From: JAGWBF01 sp965116325
Lineage (GTDB): Bacteria > Chloroflexota > Dehalococcoidia > Lucifugimonadales > JAGWBF01
Reading direction: 5' to 3'
NCBI GenBank assembly: GCA_965116325.1
Contig: OZ220675.1
Location: forward strand, 1,922,001-1,986,000
DNA length: 64,000 nt
A model generated the notes under the pieces. The model was given only the letters and a program-made list of their open reading frames with translations, did no database searches and was not told the DNA's origin. This document shows, piece by piece, positions 34,765 through 43,431 of the stretch. Positions within the stretch are counted from its first letter, which is position 1; every line of letters starts with the position of its first letter. The translations under genes and the position numbers were made by a program.

Positions 34765-35331
34765 ATGACCATCGGTTTCGGAGACCTTCGTCGGGGAGTT
34801 GCCATCGAAGTAGAGGGCCATCCCTACGAGGTGGTCGAATACGAGAGGCAGAAGATGCAGCAGAGGGCCCCGGTCACGCGTCTGAAGCTCAAGAGCTTGA
34901 AGGACGGGCGCGTCATCGAGAAGGCCTTCCAGAGCTACACCACCGAGTTCGCACTGGCCGAGATCGAGGTCCGGGAGGCCCAATACCTTTACAGCGACGG
35001 CCGGTTCTACACATTCATGGACATGGAGACCTACGACCAGTACCAGCTTGCCACCGCCCAGCTTGGGGATGCGACCAACTTTCTGAAGGGCGATGAGGTG
35101 GTGGAAGTGGTGTTCTACCGGGGCGAGGTGCTCAACATCCGGGTCCCCACCTTCGTTGACCTCCTGGTGACTGACACCCCTCCCGGCTTCAAAGGCGACA
35201 CTGCATCGGGCGGAACCAAGCCCGCGGTGCTCGAGACTGGGCTTACAGTCCAGGTGCCCCTGTTCATAATGAACGGCGAAAAAGTCAAGGTCGATACCCG
35301 TTCCAGCCAGTACATCGAACGGGTCGCCTGA
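34765..35331 (+). CDS. efp: Elongation factor P
   Basis: The 188-residue protein has the three beta-barrel layout of EF-P, which rescues ribosomes stalled at polyproline stretches. It includes RVPTFVDLLVTDTPPGFKGDTASGGTKPAVLETG and VKVDTRSSQYIERV. The domain I loop that normally carries PGKG or PGRG reads RQKMQQRAPVTRLK, so the modified Lys/Arg is not in the usual context; an Arg or Lys is still near the tip. GGGGGGAG ribosome-binding site. It lies between pepP and xseA. Confidence 0.94.
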   Translation: MTIGFGDLRRGVAIEVEGHPYEVVEYERQKMQQRAPVTRLKLKSLKDGRVIEKAFQSYTTEFALAEIEVREAQYLYSDGRFYTFMDMETYDQYQLATAQLGDATNFLKGDEVVEVVFYRGEVLNIRVPTFVDLLVTDTPPGFKGDTASGGTKPAVLETGLTVQVPLFIMNGEKVKVDTRSSQYIERVA

Positions 35332-35346
35332 GGACGGTAGGCTGAG

Positions 35347-36582
35347 ATGCCTGTCTACACCGTCAGCCAGATAAGCCGGTATCTCAAAGAGTCCCTGGAG
35401 GGAGACCCGCTCCTTGGGGACCTGTGGGTCACCGGCGAGATATCCAACTACAGGCCGGCCCAATCGGGCCACAGCTACTTCACCCTTAAGGATGCCCAGG
35501 GGCAGCTCCGCTCAGTCATGTTTAAGGGAGGCCGGGGTTCCGAGATCCTGGAGTCGGGGGTGCTGGTCACCGCTCATGGGCGCATCTCCTTCTACGAAGC
35601 CCGCGGTGACGTCCAGCTCATCGCCGACCTTGTGATGCCCGAGGGCACAGGGCCTCTGCACCTGCAGCTGGAGAAGCTGAAGATGCAGTTAGAGGAGGAG
35701 GGCCTGTTCGAGTTGTCCCGCAAGCGCAGCCTTCCGCTTCTGCCCCGGACCATCGGCGTGGTCACATCCCCCACGGGGGCGGTGTTTCACGACATCTGCA
35801 ACATCATCGGACGTAGGTTCCCCCTGGTGGAGATACTCTTGGCTCCTGCAACCGTCCAGGGCGACAGCGCGGCCCCGGAGATCGTCGCCGCCATAAAGGC
35901 CCTGAATGAGCAGAGCAACGCCGACATTATCATCCTCGCCAGGGGCGGAGGCTCCCTGGAGGAGCTCTGGTCCTTCAACGAGGAGCAGGTGGCCAGGGGA
36001 ATCTACGGCAGCCGTATACCAGTGGTCAGCGCCGTGGGCCATGAGACCGATTTCACCATAGCGGACTTCGTAGCCGATCTTCGAGCGCCGACGCCTTCGG
36101 CTGCGGCTGAGATGGTGGTGCCCGACAGGCGGGGGCTGATGCGAGAGATCATTGGCAGGGAAGAGGAGATGGAGCGGTGCCTCAGAGATCTGGTCAGTTT
36201 TTACAGAAGCACGGTTGACTCCCTGGCTTCGCGCGCCCTCCAGCGCACTCCCGATTTCCCCACCTTGCGCCGTCGAGTGGACGATCTAGCAAGGGCCGCT
36301 ATGACTCCACTCAAGGAGCACCTGACCAACCTGAAGTACCAGGTTGCCGGATTCGGCGACCAGCTGATAGCCCTGGACCCCAAGGCGATCCTGGAGAGGG
36401 GCTATGCTGTTGTGGAAACCCAGCCCGAGGGCCGGATCGTCCGCAGCAAAGACCAAGTGAGGCTGGGTCAGCAGCTTAAACTGCGGATGGCCGATGGGTC
36501 CATTCCCGCCGTGGTAGGGGCTTCAGCAGAGACCCCGCGCCCGAAAAAACAGACGGAGCGGGCGGGCGCCCCGCTGATCTAA
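35347..36582 (+). CDS. xseA: Exodeoxyribonuclease VII large subunit
   Basis: The 411-residue protein degrades single-stranded DNA together with XseB. An OB-fold N-terminus (VTGEISNYRPAQSGHSYFTLKD) precedes the catalytic domain, which contains IGVVTSPTGAVFHDI, IILARGGGSLEELWSFNEE and VSAVGHETDFTIADFVADLRAPTPSAAAE. A helical C-terminus ends in the GYAVV strand. It starts 15 nt after efp and is followed by xseB. Confidence 0.97.
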   Translation: MPVYTVSQISRYLKESLEGDPLLGDLWVTGEISNYRPAQSGHSYFTLKDAQGQLRSVMFKGGRGSEILESGVLVTAHGRISFYEARGDVQLIADLVMPEGTGPLHLQLEKLKMQLEEEGLFELSRKRSLPLLPRTIGVVTSPTGAVFHDICNIIGRRFPLVEILLAPATVQGDSAAPEIVAAIKALNEQSNADIIILARGGGSLEELWSFNEEQVARGIYGSRIPVVSAVGHETDFTIADFVADLRAPTPSAAAEMVVPDRRGLMREIIGREEEMERCLRDLVSFYRSTVDSLASRALQRTPDFPTLRRRVDDLARAAMTPLKEHLTNLKYQVAGFGDQLIALDPKAILERGYAVVETQPEGRIVRSKDQVRLGQQLKLRMADGSIPAVVGASAETPRPKKQTERAGAPLI

Positions 36583-36651
36583 GGCGATTTGGTGTTGGAG
36601 AACAAGCCCCAATCTTGGGCTACAGACGAGGCATCAAGGGGGCTTCGATTG

Positions 36652-36903
36652 ATGAATAGCAGCCAGGACGAAAATGCGGAGCTCTCTTTCGAACAAGCGT
36701 ACAAGAAACTGGAACAGACCGTGGAAGAGCTGGGCGGAGGTGGCCTGAGCTTGGAGCGGGCGACGGTCCTGTACGAGGAGGGCATGAAGCTGGTGCAGGT
36801 GTGCAACCAGCTCCTTTCGGCCGCCGAGCTGCGGGTGACCCAGCTGAAGGACTCCTACTCCGGCGCTCCCGAGGACTTGGCCAATGACGACCAGGACTCC
36901 TAG
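36652..36903 (+). CDS. xseB: Exodeoxyribonuclease VII small subunit
   Basis: The 83-residue protein has the standard XseB helical hairpin: LSFEQAYKKLEQTVEELGGGGLSLERATVLYEEGMKL split by a glycine turn. I chose ATG at 36652 because AAGGGGGC lies upstream and the length equals the family norm (about 80). TTG at 36589 would add 21 residues unlike the family. It binds the XseA C-terminus. Confidence 0.93.
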   Translation: MNSSQDENAELSFEQAYKKLEQTVEELGGGGLSLERATVLYEEGMKLVQVCNQLLSAAELRVTQLKDSYSGAPEDLANDDQDS

Positions 36904-36943
36904 CGGGGCCTCGTGAAGGCGGACCTGTATCTGCAAACTAGAT

Positions 36944-36962
36944 GCTCCCGAATCACGGGAGC
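36944..36962. terminator. Hairpin after xseB
   Basis: GCTCCCG (36944-36950) pairs with CGGGAGC (36956-36962) around AATCA, 41 nt after the xseB stop. It lacks a T tract, so it may be a weak terminator or 3' protective stem. The remaining gap up to 37120 shows no convincing gene. Confidence 0.45.
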
Positions 36963-37120
36963 CAAGCTAGAGTCCATCGTAAGGCAGAGCATCAGAACCA
37001 GCATGGACTGTATTGTCTCTGCGGAACATCGCCCCATAGAAGGCGCTTTCGGCGAAGGGCAAATCCCTTCCAGAATGTGGCCCCCATGTACTCGAACCTG
37101 AGAAGGATGTTCTTCTGAAG

Positions 37121-37924
37121 ATGCTGGAAGTGGGTTGGTTCTCAACCGGCCGCGGTGAGGGTTCCATGGGCCTGTTCGAGCATGTGTATGGCCGGATGCG
37201 CTCCGGAGAGATCGATGGGCGCATCCAGTTCGTCTTCAGCAACCGGGAACCGGGGGAAGGAGAAGGCAGCGACCGCTTCTTCGAGAGGGTCAGGAGCTAC
37301 GGTCTGCCCCTGGTCACCATCTCTTCCATGAAGTTCCGCCGGGAGGTCGGGGGGAAGTTCGCCGATCACCGGGAGGAGTACGATCGGCGTGTCATGGACG
37401 CCCTCCAGCACTTCTCACCCGACGTTTGCGCCCTGGCGGGGTACATGCTCATCACGGGCGGCCCAATGTGCCGGCGCTACACCATGTTGAACCTTCATCC
37501 CGCCCTGCCTGGGGGCGCCGTGGGCACATGGCAGAACGTCATCTGGGACCTGATCGATACGAGGGCGTCGCTTACCGGTTCCATGGTCCACCTGGCCACC
37601 GAGGAGCTGGACAGGGGGCCGGTGGTGGCCTATTGCACGTTGCCAATCGTGGGAGGCCCCTTCGACGAATTGTGGGCGCAGGTTGAGGGCAAAGGTGCGG
37701 CCGATCTGCAAGCCGAATCTGGAGAAGAACTCCCTCTGTTTAAGCTCATCCGCCAGGAAGGGTACCGCAGGGAGCCCGTGCTGCTGGGCGCTGCCCTAAA
37801 GGCGATAGCTGACGGCAGAATAGTCCTGCGATCTGGACTGGTCTATGACAAAGAGGGTGTGCCGTCGGCCGACCTGTGCCTGGATGAAGAGGTAGAGGAA
37901 GCCCTCGCGGGCAGCCAGAGGTAG
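37121..37924 (+). CDS. PurN-like formyltransferase
   Basis: The 267-residue protein resembles glycinamide-ribonucleotide formyltransferase. It has an N-terminal nucleotide-binding-like start (GWFSTGRGEGSMGLFEHV) and a core with AGYMLITGGPMCRRYTMLNLHPALPGG split over about residues 107-133. That core holds the family Asn-x-His pair, and DRGPVV supplies the Asp. Unlike PurN (about 200 residues) it has a C-terminal extension of about 60 residues. No other purine genes are adjacent, so a different formyl or methylene transfer role is possible. Confidence 0.78.
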   Translation: MLEVGWFSTGRGEGSMGLFEHVYGRMRSGEIDGRIQFVFSNREPGEGEGSDRFFERVRSYGLPLVTISSMKFRREVGGKFADHREEYDRRVMDALQHFSPDVCALAGYMLITGGPMCRRYTMLNLHPALPGGAVGTWQNVIWDLIDTRASLTGSMVHLATEELDRGPVVAYCTLPIVGGPFDELWAQVEGKGAADLQAESGEELPLFKLIRQEGYRREPVLLGAALKAIADGRIVLRSGLVYDKEGVPSADLCLDEEVEEALAGSQR

Positions 37925-37939
37925 GGAGCTTCTGCCGGT

Positions 37940-38608
37940 CTATTCCTTGGACTCGGTCCCGTTCGAGCCGTCTGCCTGTTCGGCATTGCCCTGGGGCCCC
38001 AGCACCTCATCCACCAGTCCGTAGTCCAAGGCTTGGTCCGCCGCCAGGTAGTAGTCCCGGTCGGTGTCCCGGGCGATCTTCTCGTAGGTCTGGCCTGTGT
38101 GGGTGGAGAGGATCTGCCGGATCTTGTCTTGCATGCGGATGATCTCGCGGGCCGCTATCTCAATGTCCGCAGCCTGGCCCTGGGCCCCTCCCATGGCTTG
38201 GTGCATGTGGATGGTCGCATTGGGGAGGGCGTACCTCTTCTTTGCGTGGCCTCCGCTCAGGAGCACCGTTGCCATGCTGGCCGCCATGCCTACGCAGATG
38301 GTGGAGACTTCGGGGCGAACCAACTGCATGGTGTCGTAGATTGCCAGCCCGGCGCTAATAACGCCGCCCGGGCTGTTGATGTACAGGCTGATGTCCCGCT
38401 CAGGGTCTTCCCGCTCGAGGAAAAGGAGCTGGGCTATTATCAGGTTCGCCACATGGTCCACGATGGGGGTGCCGAGGAAGATGATGCGCTCCTTCAGCAG
38501 CAGCGAATATATGTCGAAAGCCCGCTCTCCCCTTGGGCTGGTCTCGATCACCATGGGAATTATGTTCTTGGGGTCGCTTGTGTTGCTGCTAAAGGGGTTT
38601 TCCAGCAA
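37940..38608 (-). CDS. clpP: ATP-dependent Clp protease proteolytic subunit
   Basis: The 222-residue serine protease has the complete ClpP triad: Ser in GMAASMATVLL, His in ATIHMHQAMGG, Asp in DTDRDYYL. The segment RIIFLGTPIVDHVANLIIAQLLFLE is the handle and axial region. An acidic, Gln/Gly/Ser-rich tail of about 20 residues extends past the usual end. It lies 38 nt downstream of tig, the classical tig-clpP order; clpX is not in the window. Confidence 0.97.
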   Translation of the reverse strand: MLENPFSSNTSDPKNIIPMVIETSPRGERAFDIYSLLLKERIIFLGTPIVDHVANLIIAQLLFLEREDPERDISLYINSPGGVISAGLAIYDTMQLVRPEVSTICVGMAASMATVLLSGGHAKKRYALPNATIHMHQAMGGAQGQAADIEIAAREIIRMQDKIRQILSTHTGQTYEKIARDTDRDYYLAADQALDYGLVDEVLGPQGNAEQADGSNGTESKE

Positions 38609-38646
38609 TGCTTTTGCCTCCGCGCTCCTGATTGGTCAGTTCAAGT

Positions 38647-40026
38647 CTATCCGTTAGCCTGGGTTGTCTCCTCGGACTCCTCAGGGTCCTCTTGAGAATC
38701 AATGGCATCCTCTTGAACGTCTTCGTCCTCCGAGACAGGCTCGACGCCGTCAGTCCCATCCACGATCTGGGTCAGGCGCTCCAGCACCTTCCGTGTCAGT
38801 AAAACCGACCTGATGGAGCTCCTGGCATCCTCCGAGGAAAAGGCCCTCTGAATGGCCTCGGACCCAGCACCTGCGCTGACTACCATCCGGTCTATCTCCG
38901 CGTCGACCTCTTCGGAGTCGACTTCCAGGTTTTCGTCCTGGGCCAGCTTTCGGATCACAAGGAACCTGCTCAGGCGTTCCAAGGCCGAGGTACGCAGCTC
39001 CTCCCGGGACTCTTCCCGGCTCTTGCCCAGGTTGGCCAAGTACTCTTCCACGCTGGCGTCCCGTCCCTGCTGGCGGGCCTGCTCCTCCAGGATGTTGTCA
39101 ATCTCCCGCTCGGTGGTCGTATCGGATATCTCGATGGACGCCTCGCTGACGACCTTCTCCAGGGTCTTCTCCTGGAACTCCCGCTCGGCGTACCGGGTAG
39201 CTTCCTCGGTCAGGTCGTCACGGACCGAGGTTTTGAGGGCTTCCAGGGACTCATAACCGTCTTCTATGCCCTTGGCAAACTCATCATCCAGGTCGGGAAG
39301 GTTCTTGGTCTTCACCTGAAGGACCTTGATGTCGAAGGTGCAGTCTTCCCCGGCAATGGATTCATCCTGGTAGTCCTCGGGGACCTTCAAAGTGAACTGT
39401 TTCGACTGCCCTTCCGTTAGCCCTTCGAGGTAAATGGAGAATCCCGGGAAGGGATAGGGGTTGTCCTGGGCGGGAAGAAAGTCGACTCCCCGGTCATTGG
39501 CTACCTGCCGCCCCGCAATGGTGCCGTCCACATCCAGGGTTACAAGGTCGCCGAACTGCACCGGGCGTTCCGCAGGCTCCCAGGGGGCCGCGTTGTACCG
39601 CAGGCTCTCCAGTACCTTGTCCACCTGCTCGTCGGTGATCTCTACCGGCTCTCTTGCAACATCTATCTGCTGCAGGTCGCCCAGCTCGATCACGGGCTCC
39701 AGGGGGACTGTAGCTTTGAAGGAGACGGGGTCCACACCCTCGACTTCAACATCAGGTTGGCCGAAGATGTCCAGGCCCTCATCGCTGATGGCTTTGTCCA
39801 GGGACTCCTGGACGATGTAGTCCAAGCTGTCCCTGACCAGCGCTTCGCGGCCGAGGAAGGCTTCAACGATGTGCCTAGGAGCCTTCCCTGGACGGAACCC
39901 GGGGATGGAGACTCGGTTTCTGTTGCGCCTGAAAGCCCTATCTAGGAAGGGTTCCAGGTCTTCGGAGTCGAGAGCCACGGTGAGGGTTACCTGCCGGACC
40001 GCGGACTCGTCCTTTGTGACTTTCAA
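38647..40026 (-). CDS. tig: Trigger factor
   Basis: The 459-residue ribosome-associated chaperone has all three domains. The N-terminal ribosome-binding domain carries FRRNRNRVSIPGFRPGKAPR, the trigger factor signature. The FKBP-like domain (about 160-240) has FGDLVTLDVDGTIAGR. The long helical C-terminal domain ends in a very acidic tail (from about residue 420). The start codon is TTG at 40026. It shares an operon with clpP. Confidence 0.96.
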   Translation of the reverse strand: MKVTKDESAVRQVTLTVALDSEDLEPFLDRAFRRNRNRVSIPGFRPGKAPRHIVEAFLGREALVRDSLDYIVQESLDKAISDEGLDIFGQPDVEVEGVDPVSFKATVPLEPVIELGDLQQIDVAREPVEITDEQVDKVLESLRYNAAPWEPAERPVQFGDLVTLDVDGTIAGRQVANDRGVDFLPAQDNPYPFPGFSIYLEGLTEGQSKQFTLKVPEDYQDESIAGEDCTFDIKVLQVKTKNLPDLDDEFAKGIEDGYESLEALKTSVRDDLTEEATRYAEREFQEKTLEKVVSEASIEISDTTTEREIDNILEEQARQQGRDASVEEYLANLGKSREESREELRTSALERLSRFLVIRKLAQDENLEVDSEEVDAEIDRMVVSAGAGSEAIQRAFSSEDARSSIRSVLLTRKVLERLTQIVDGTDGVEPVSEDEDVQEDAIDSQEDPEESEETTQANG

Positions 40027-40059
40027 ATGGGAGAAGCCTCCAGAGTATGCAACCAGGAA

Positions 40060-40088
40060 ATTATAACATACCCGGTAGTTTGTGAAAA
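40060..40088 (-). promoter_or_regulatory. Promoter of tig-clpP
   Basis: On the minus strand TTTTCA (complement of 40083-40088) and TATAAT (complement of 40060-40065) are 17 nt apart. The tig start codon lies 34 nt downstream of the -10 box. A GGCCTC/GAGGCC stem at 40099-40112, just upstream, could end aspS transcription. Confidence 0.65.
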
Positions 40089-40113
40089 CTTTCTCTTTGG
40101 CCTCAGGAGGCCC

Positions 40114-41910
40114 TTACTCCAGGGTCTGAATGTGGAGCTCCCGTAGCTGTCTCTGATGCACCGGCGAGGGCGCCCCGAAGAGGTAGTCGGTCGCGCTCTG
40201 GGTCTTGGGAAAGGCGATGACCTCCCGGATGCTGTCCTGGTCGCCCAACAGCATAACCACCCTGTCGATGCCGCTGGCGAACCCTCCGTGGGGCGGCGCT
40301 CCGTACTCCAGCGCATCCAGTATCTGCCCGAACTGCGTCTGCATGTCCTCCGGGGAGTGGCCCATCAGCTCGAATATCTTCTCCTGGTTCCTTCTCAGGT
40401 GATTTCGTATGCTGCCCCCGGCGATCTCCATGCCATTGCAAACCAGGTCGTACTGCTTTGCGACAGCCTTCTCCGGTGCGGTGTCCATCAGGGAAACATG
40501 GTCGTCTTTTGGAGCACAGAAGGGGTTGTGGGGCGAGTCCCACCGGGACTCTTCCTGGTTCCACTCCAAGAGGGGAAAGTCCGTGATGAATCCGAAGGCC
40601 AGCAGGTCCGGGTCTGCCAGCTCCAGGCGATTGGCCATCTCCTGGCGCAGATGTCCTAAGACAAGGGCAGCTGTGCCGAAGGGGGCGGCCACGATGAGCA
40701 TCAGGTCGCCACGCTTGGCCCCCGAGAGTTGAGCTAAACTGCGCACATCATCCAGGGACAAGAAGCGGGACGCGGGCGACCTTATATCTTCCTGCGCCAG
40801 GTCCTCCAGGCTGTCGATGGGGTCCCCCGCCAGAGCAATCGTCACCAGGCCCGGGGCACCCCACTGGCGTGCAAGGCTGGTCAGGTCGTCAATCTGCTTC
40901 CTCGTGTAGCCTGCACATCCCGGCGCCGCCAGTCCCATAACCACACCGTCCGACTCGACGGCATTGCGGAATACCTGGAAGTCGGTCTGGGAGGCGATGT
41001 CCGTAAGGTCCGAAATCTCCATCCCGTAGCGCAGGTCAGGTCTATCGTTGCCGTATCTCGCCATAGCGTCGGCGTAGGAGAGCCTGGGGAAGGGCCGCAG
41101 CACTTTCTTATGGGGGACGATGCTCCCAGCCATGCCCGTAAACAGGTCCTCCATCAAGCCCAGGATGTCTTCCTCTTCGACGAAAGCCATCTCAAGATCG
41201 AGCTGGGTGAACTCGGGCTGCCGGTCTGCCCGGAGGTCCTCATCCCGGAAGCAACGGGCGATCTGGAAATACCGCTCCACGCCCCCCATTACCAGGAGCT
41301 GCTTCATCTGCTGAGGGGACTGGGGTAGGGCATAGAAGTTTCCTGGGTGGACCCTGCTGGGCACCAGATAGTCACGGGCCCCCTCGGGCGTGCTCTTGGT
41401 CAGTATGGGGGTCTCCACCTCGATGAAGTCCCTATCGCTGAGATAGTCGCGGATGTACTTCACCACCTTGTGTCTGAGGACCAGGTTGTCCCTGAGGGTT
41501 GCCCGCCTCAGGTCCAGATACCGGTACTTGAGGCGGAGCAGCTCATCGGCCTCCGGCGCCTCCTCGTCCAGGTCGAAGGGGGGCACCTTGGATGGGTTGA
41601 GGATGCTGGCCTTGTGAGCGACAACCTCAACCCCGCCCGTGGGGTTTCGGGGATTATCCGTCCCCGCAGGCCGCTTGGACACCTCTCCCTCGACCTGCAG
41701 CACCCATTCGGGGCGCGCTTCGATTCCTACCGTGTAGGAATCGGGAAACAACTCCTGGTTGAGCACGACCTGCACCGTTCCCGAGGTGTCCCGCAGGTCA
41801 ATGAATATGATGCCGCCATGGTCGCGCCTGCGGTGCACCCAACCGGCAAGGACGATCGCCCGGCCGAGGTCCGAGTCGCGGAGGCTCCCGCAGCTAGTGT
41901 TCTTGTACAA
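40114..41910 (-). CDS. aspS: Aspartyl-tRNA synthetase
   Basis: The 598-residue class II synthetase has the bacterial layout. An N-terminal OB-fold anticodon-binding domain (LAGWVHRRRDHGGIIFIDLRD) is followed by motif 2 around ARCFRDEDLRADRQPEFTQLD. The GAD insertion domain lies at about 290-420, and motif 3 is GGFASGIDRVVMLL. The start codon is TTG with AAAGGAG upstream. It charges tRNA-Asp. No gatCAB genes are nearby to tell whether it is discriminating. Confidence 0.97.
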   Translation of the reverse strand: MYKNTSCGSLRDSDLGRAIVLAGWVHRRRDHGGIIFIDLRDTSGTVQVVLNQELFPDSYTVGIEARPEWVLQVEGEVSKRPAGTDNPRNPTGGVEVVAHKASILNPSKVPPFDLDEEAPEADELLRLKYRYLDLRRATLRDNLVLRHKVVKYIRDYLSDRDFIEVETPILTKSTPEGARDYLVPSRVHPGNFYALPQSPQQMKQLLVMGGVERYFQIARCFRDEDLRADRQPEFTQLDLEMAFVEEEDILGLMEDLFTGMAGSIVPHKKVLRPFPRLSYADAMARYGNDRPDLRYGMEISDLTDIASQTDFQVFRNAVESDGVVMGLAAPGCAGYTRKQIDDLTSLARQWGAPGLVTIALAGDPIDSLEDLAQEDIRSPASRFLSLDDVRSLAQLSGAKRGDLMLIVAAPFGTAALVLGHLRQEMANRLELADPDLLAFGFITDFPLLEWNQEESRWDSPHNPFCAPKDDHVSLMDTAPEKAVAKQYDLVCNGMEIAGGSIRNHLRRNQEKIFELMGHSPEDMQTQFGQILDALEYGAPPHGGFASGIDRVVMLLGDQDSIREVIAFPKTQSATDYLFGAPSPVHQRQLRELHIQTLE

Positions 41911-41998
41911 CTATCTCCTTTAGCACCGCATATATTCCCACAGCCCAGACGCCATTTTCAAGGTGAGCGGCCCGGATGGCCTGGCGAAGGGGCGTCGT

Positions 41999-42027
41999 TT
42001 GTTTTGGGACAGGGCTGCTGATATAAT
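41999..42027 (+). promoter_or_regulatory. Promoter of the GNAT-rhomboid pair
   Basis: TTGTTT (41999-42004) and TATAAT (42022-42027) are separated by 17 nt. Transcription would begin near 42034, giving a leader of about 64 nt before the GTG start, which has GGAGGG upstream. Confidence 0.7.
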
Positions 42028-42097
42028 CCGAACCAGAGGTCCTGACCGTCCAAGGTCCCTTTCAGGGCCGCCACTACCCTGAGTCCGGAGGGATATC

Positions 42098-42688
42098 GTG
42101 CTACCTGCTGTGCAGCTCAATAGGGTATCCCACGAAGATGTGCAGAGGATAGCCCTGTGGCTCCAGGACCCCGATGTGAACGGCTCATGGTATGGCACCG
42201 ATGAGCACGGCGAACCCCTTCACATCGGCTACTCGCCCAAGGGCTTGGTCAACGCCACCATCGGCGACTGGGACCTGGCTTTCGATAGCCCTGTTCGCAA
42301 GATATTCTCGGTGGTCACCGAGGGTGGTGAGCACATAGGGGAAGCCCAGATGGTCATCGAAGAGCCCCTGCGGGAAGCCCAGATGCACATCCTCATCGGG
42401 CGAAAGGACCTGTGGTACCAAGGCTACGGAACGGCTGCCCTCCTGCATCTGCTGGACCTGGCTTTCCACACCTACGGGCTTCACCGGGCTTGGGTGGATG
42501 TCCCCGAGTACAACAAGCCAGCCCTCCACATATGCGAGCGCTTGGGGTTTGTGCTGGAAGGCCGCCTGAGGGGAACCCATCCCAAGGATGGCATGTGGTA
42601 CGACTCCATGGCCATGGGGCTGCTGTCCAACGAATATGCCCGGCGGAGGGCTCGCCTGATGGAAGGTGCGGACGTACCTTCCGCCTAA
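42098..42688 (+). CDS. GNAT family N-acetyltransferase
   Basis: The 196-residue protein is of the RimJ/RimL-like GNAT type. The acetyl-CoA pyrophosphate loop is GRKDLWYQGYGTAALLHLLDLAFHT split near residues 107-125, with the R/Q-x-x-G-x-G/A pattern at QGYGTA. Further motifs are HRAWVDVPEYNKPALHICERLGFVLEGRLR in two adjoining elements. The N-terminus (VSHEDVQRIALWLQDPDVNGSW) is the substrate side. Start GTG with GGAGGG. The acceptor (protein N-terminus, antibiotic or small molecule) is unknown. Confidence 0.9.
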   Translation: MLPAVQLNRVSHEDVQRIALWLQDPDVNGSWYGTDEHGEPLHIGYSPKGLVNATIGDWDLAFDSPVRKIFSVVTEGGEHIGEAQMVIEEPLREAQMHILIGRKDLWYQGYGTAALLHLLDLAFHTYGLHRAWVDVPEYNKPALHICERLGFVLEGRLRGTHPKDGMWYDSMAMGLLSNEYARRRARLMEGADVPSA

Positions 42689-42713
42689 TGCTGGGCAGCC
42701 TGAAGCAAGGCCA

Positions 42714-43415
42714 TTGATCTCCCTCGTCTATCGTAGTCCAAGGCCCCTGGTAACCTATCTCCTGATCGCCATCAATGCGGTGGTGTTTCTCTACCAGCTT
42801 TCCCTTAGCGGCCTGGAAGAATACCGCTTCATCTACCAGTTCGGCCTGGTCCCCTGGGAGTTGACCGCAGGCGAAGAGGTTACCCAGCGTCCCGTTCATG
42901 ATGGGTCCCGGATTTGGGCCCTGGATGTTTCCTCCCCCATCCCCGCCTGGGGGACAATCTTTTCATCCATGTTCGTGCACAGCGGGTGGCTGCATTTCGG
43001 GCTGAACATGCTCTTCCTCTGGGTGGCCGGCGAGGGACTGGAAGCTCGGGTGGGGCATATCAAGCTGTTCCTGCTGTACGCGGCGGCCGGGGCGGGCGGC
43101 GTAGGCGCCCATGTGCTGGTGAACAGCGATTCCCTGGTGCCCCTGGTGGGGGCCAGCGGCGCAATCTCGGGGATACTGGGGGTTTACCTGGTCGCTTTCC
43201 CCCTCAGCAGGTCAACCTTGTTCATCCTGTTCTGGTTTATCACCCAGCTTCTGAATATCGTGAGCTCCCACGGGGCGGATGCTTCGGAAGTGGGGATTGC
43301 CTACATGGCGCATGTCGGAGGGTTTGTTGCGGGCGTGCTGCTCATGATGGGCTATACGCTCGTGGCAGGCGGGAAGCGAGGGGGCCGGAGACGCCAGGGC
43401 TATATGGATGGGTGA
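42714..43415 (+). CDS. Rhomboid family intramembrane serine protease
   Basis: The 233-residue protein has six to seven membrane helices and the rhomboid catalytic pair: Ser in VGASGAISGILG and His in AHVGGFVAGVLL. The conserved HxxxN of helix 2 reads HFGLNMLFLW. The L1-loop WR-like motif is not obvious. I prefer TTG at 42714, with GCAAGG upstream and family-like start ISLVYRSPRPLVTYLLIA. GTG at 42666 would overlap the acetyltransferase gene. It cleaves membrane protein segments; substrates are unknown. Confidence 0.9.
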   Translation: MISLVYRSPRPLVTYLLIAINAVVFLYQLSLSGLEEYRFIYQFGLVPWELTAGEEVTQRPVHDGSRIWALDVSSPIPAWGTIFSSMFVHSGWLHFGLNMLFLWVAGEGLEARVGHIKLFLLYAAAGAGGVGAHVLVNSDSLVPLVGASGAISGILGVYLVAFPLSRSTLFILFWFITQLLNIVSSHGADASEVGIAYMAHVGGFVAGVLLMMGYTLVAGGKRGGRRRQGYMDG

Positions 43416-43431
43416 ACCGGTGGGGTGTGGG

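Noticed and set aside
36913..37101. Plus-strand frame of 62 codons after xseB
   Set aside because: It spans a perfect hairpin (36944-36962), starts with GTG without a ribosome-binding site, and resembles no family.
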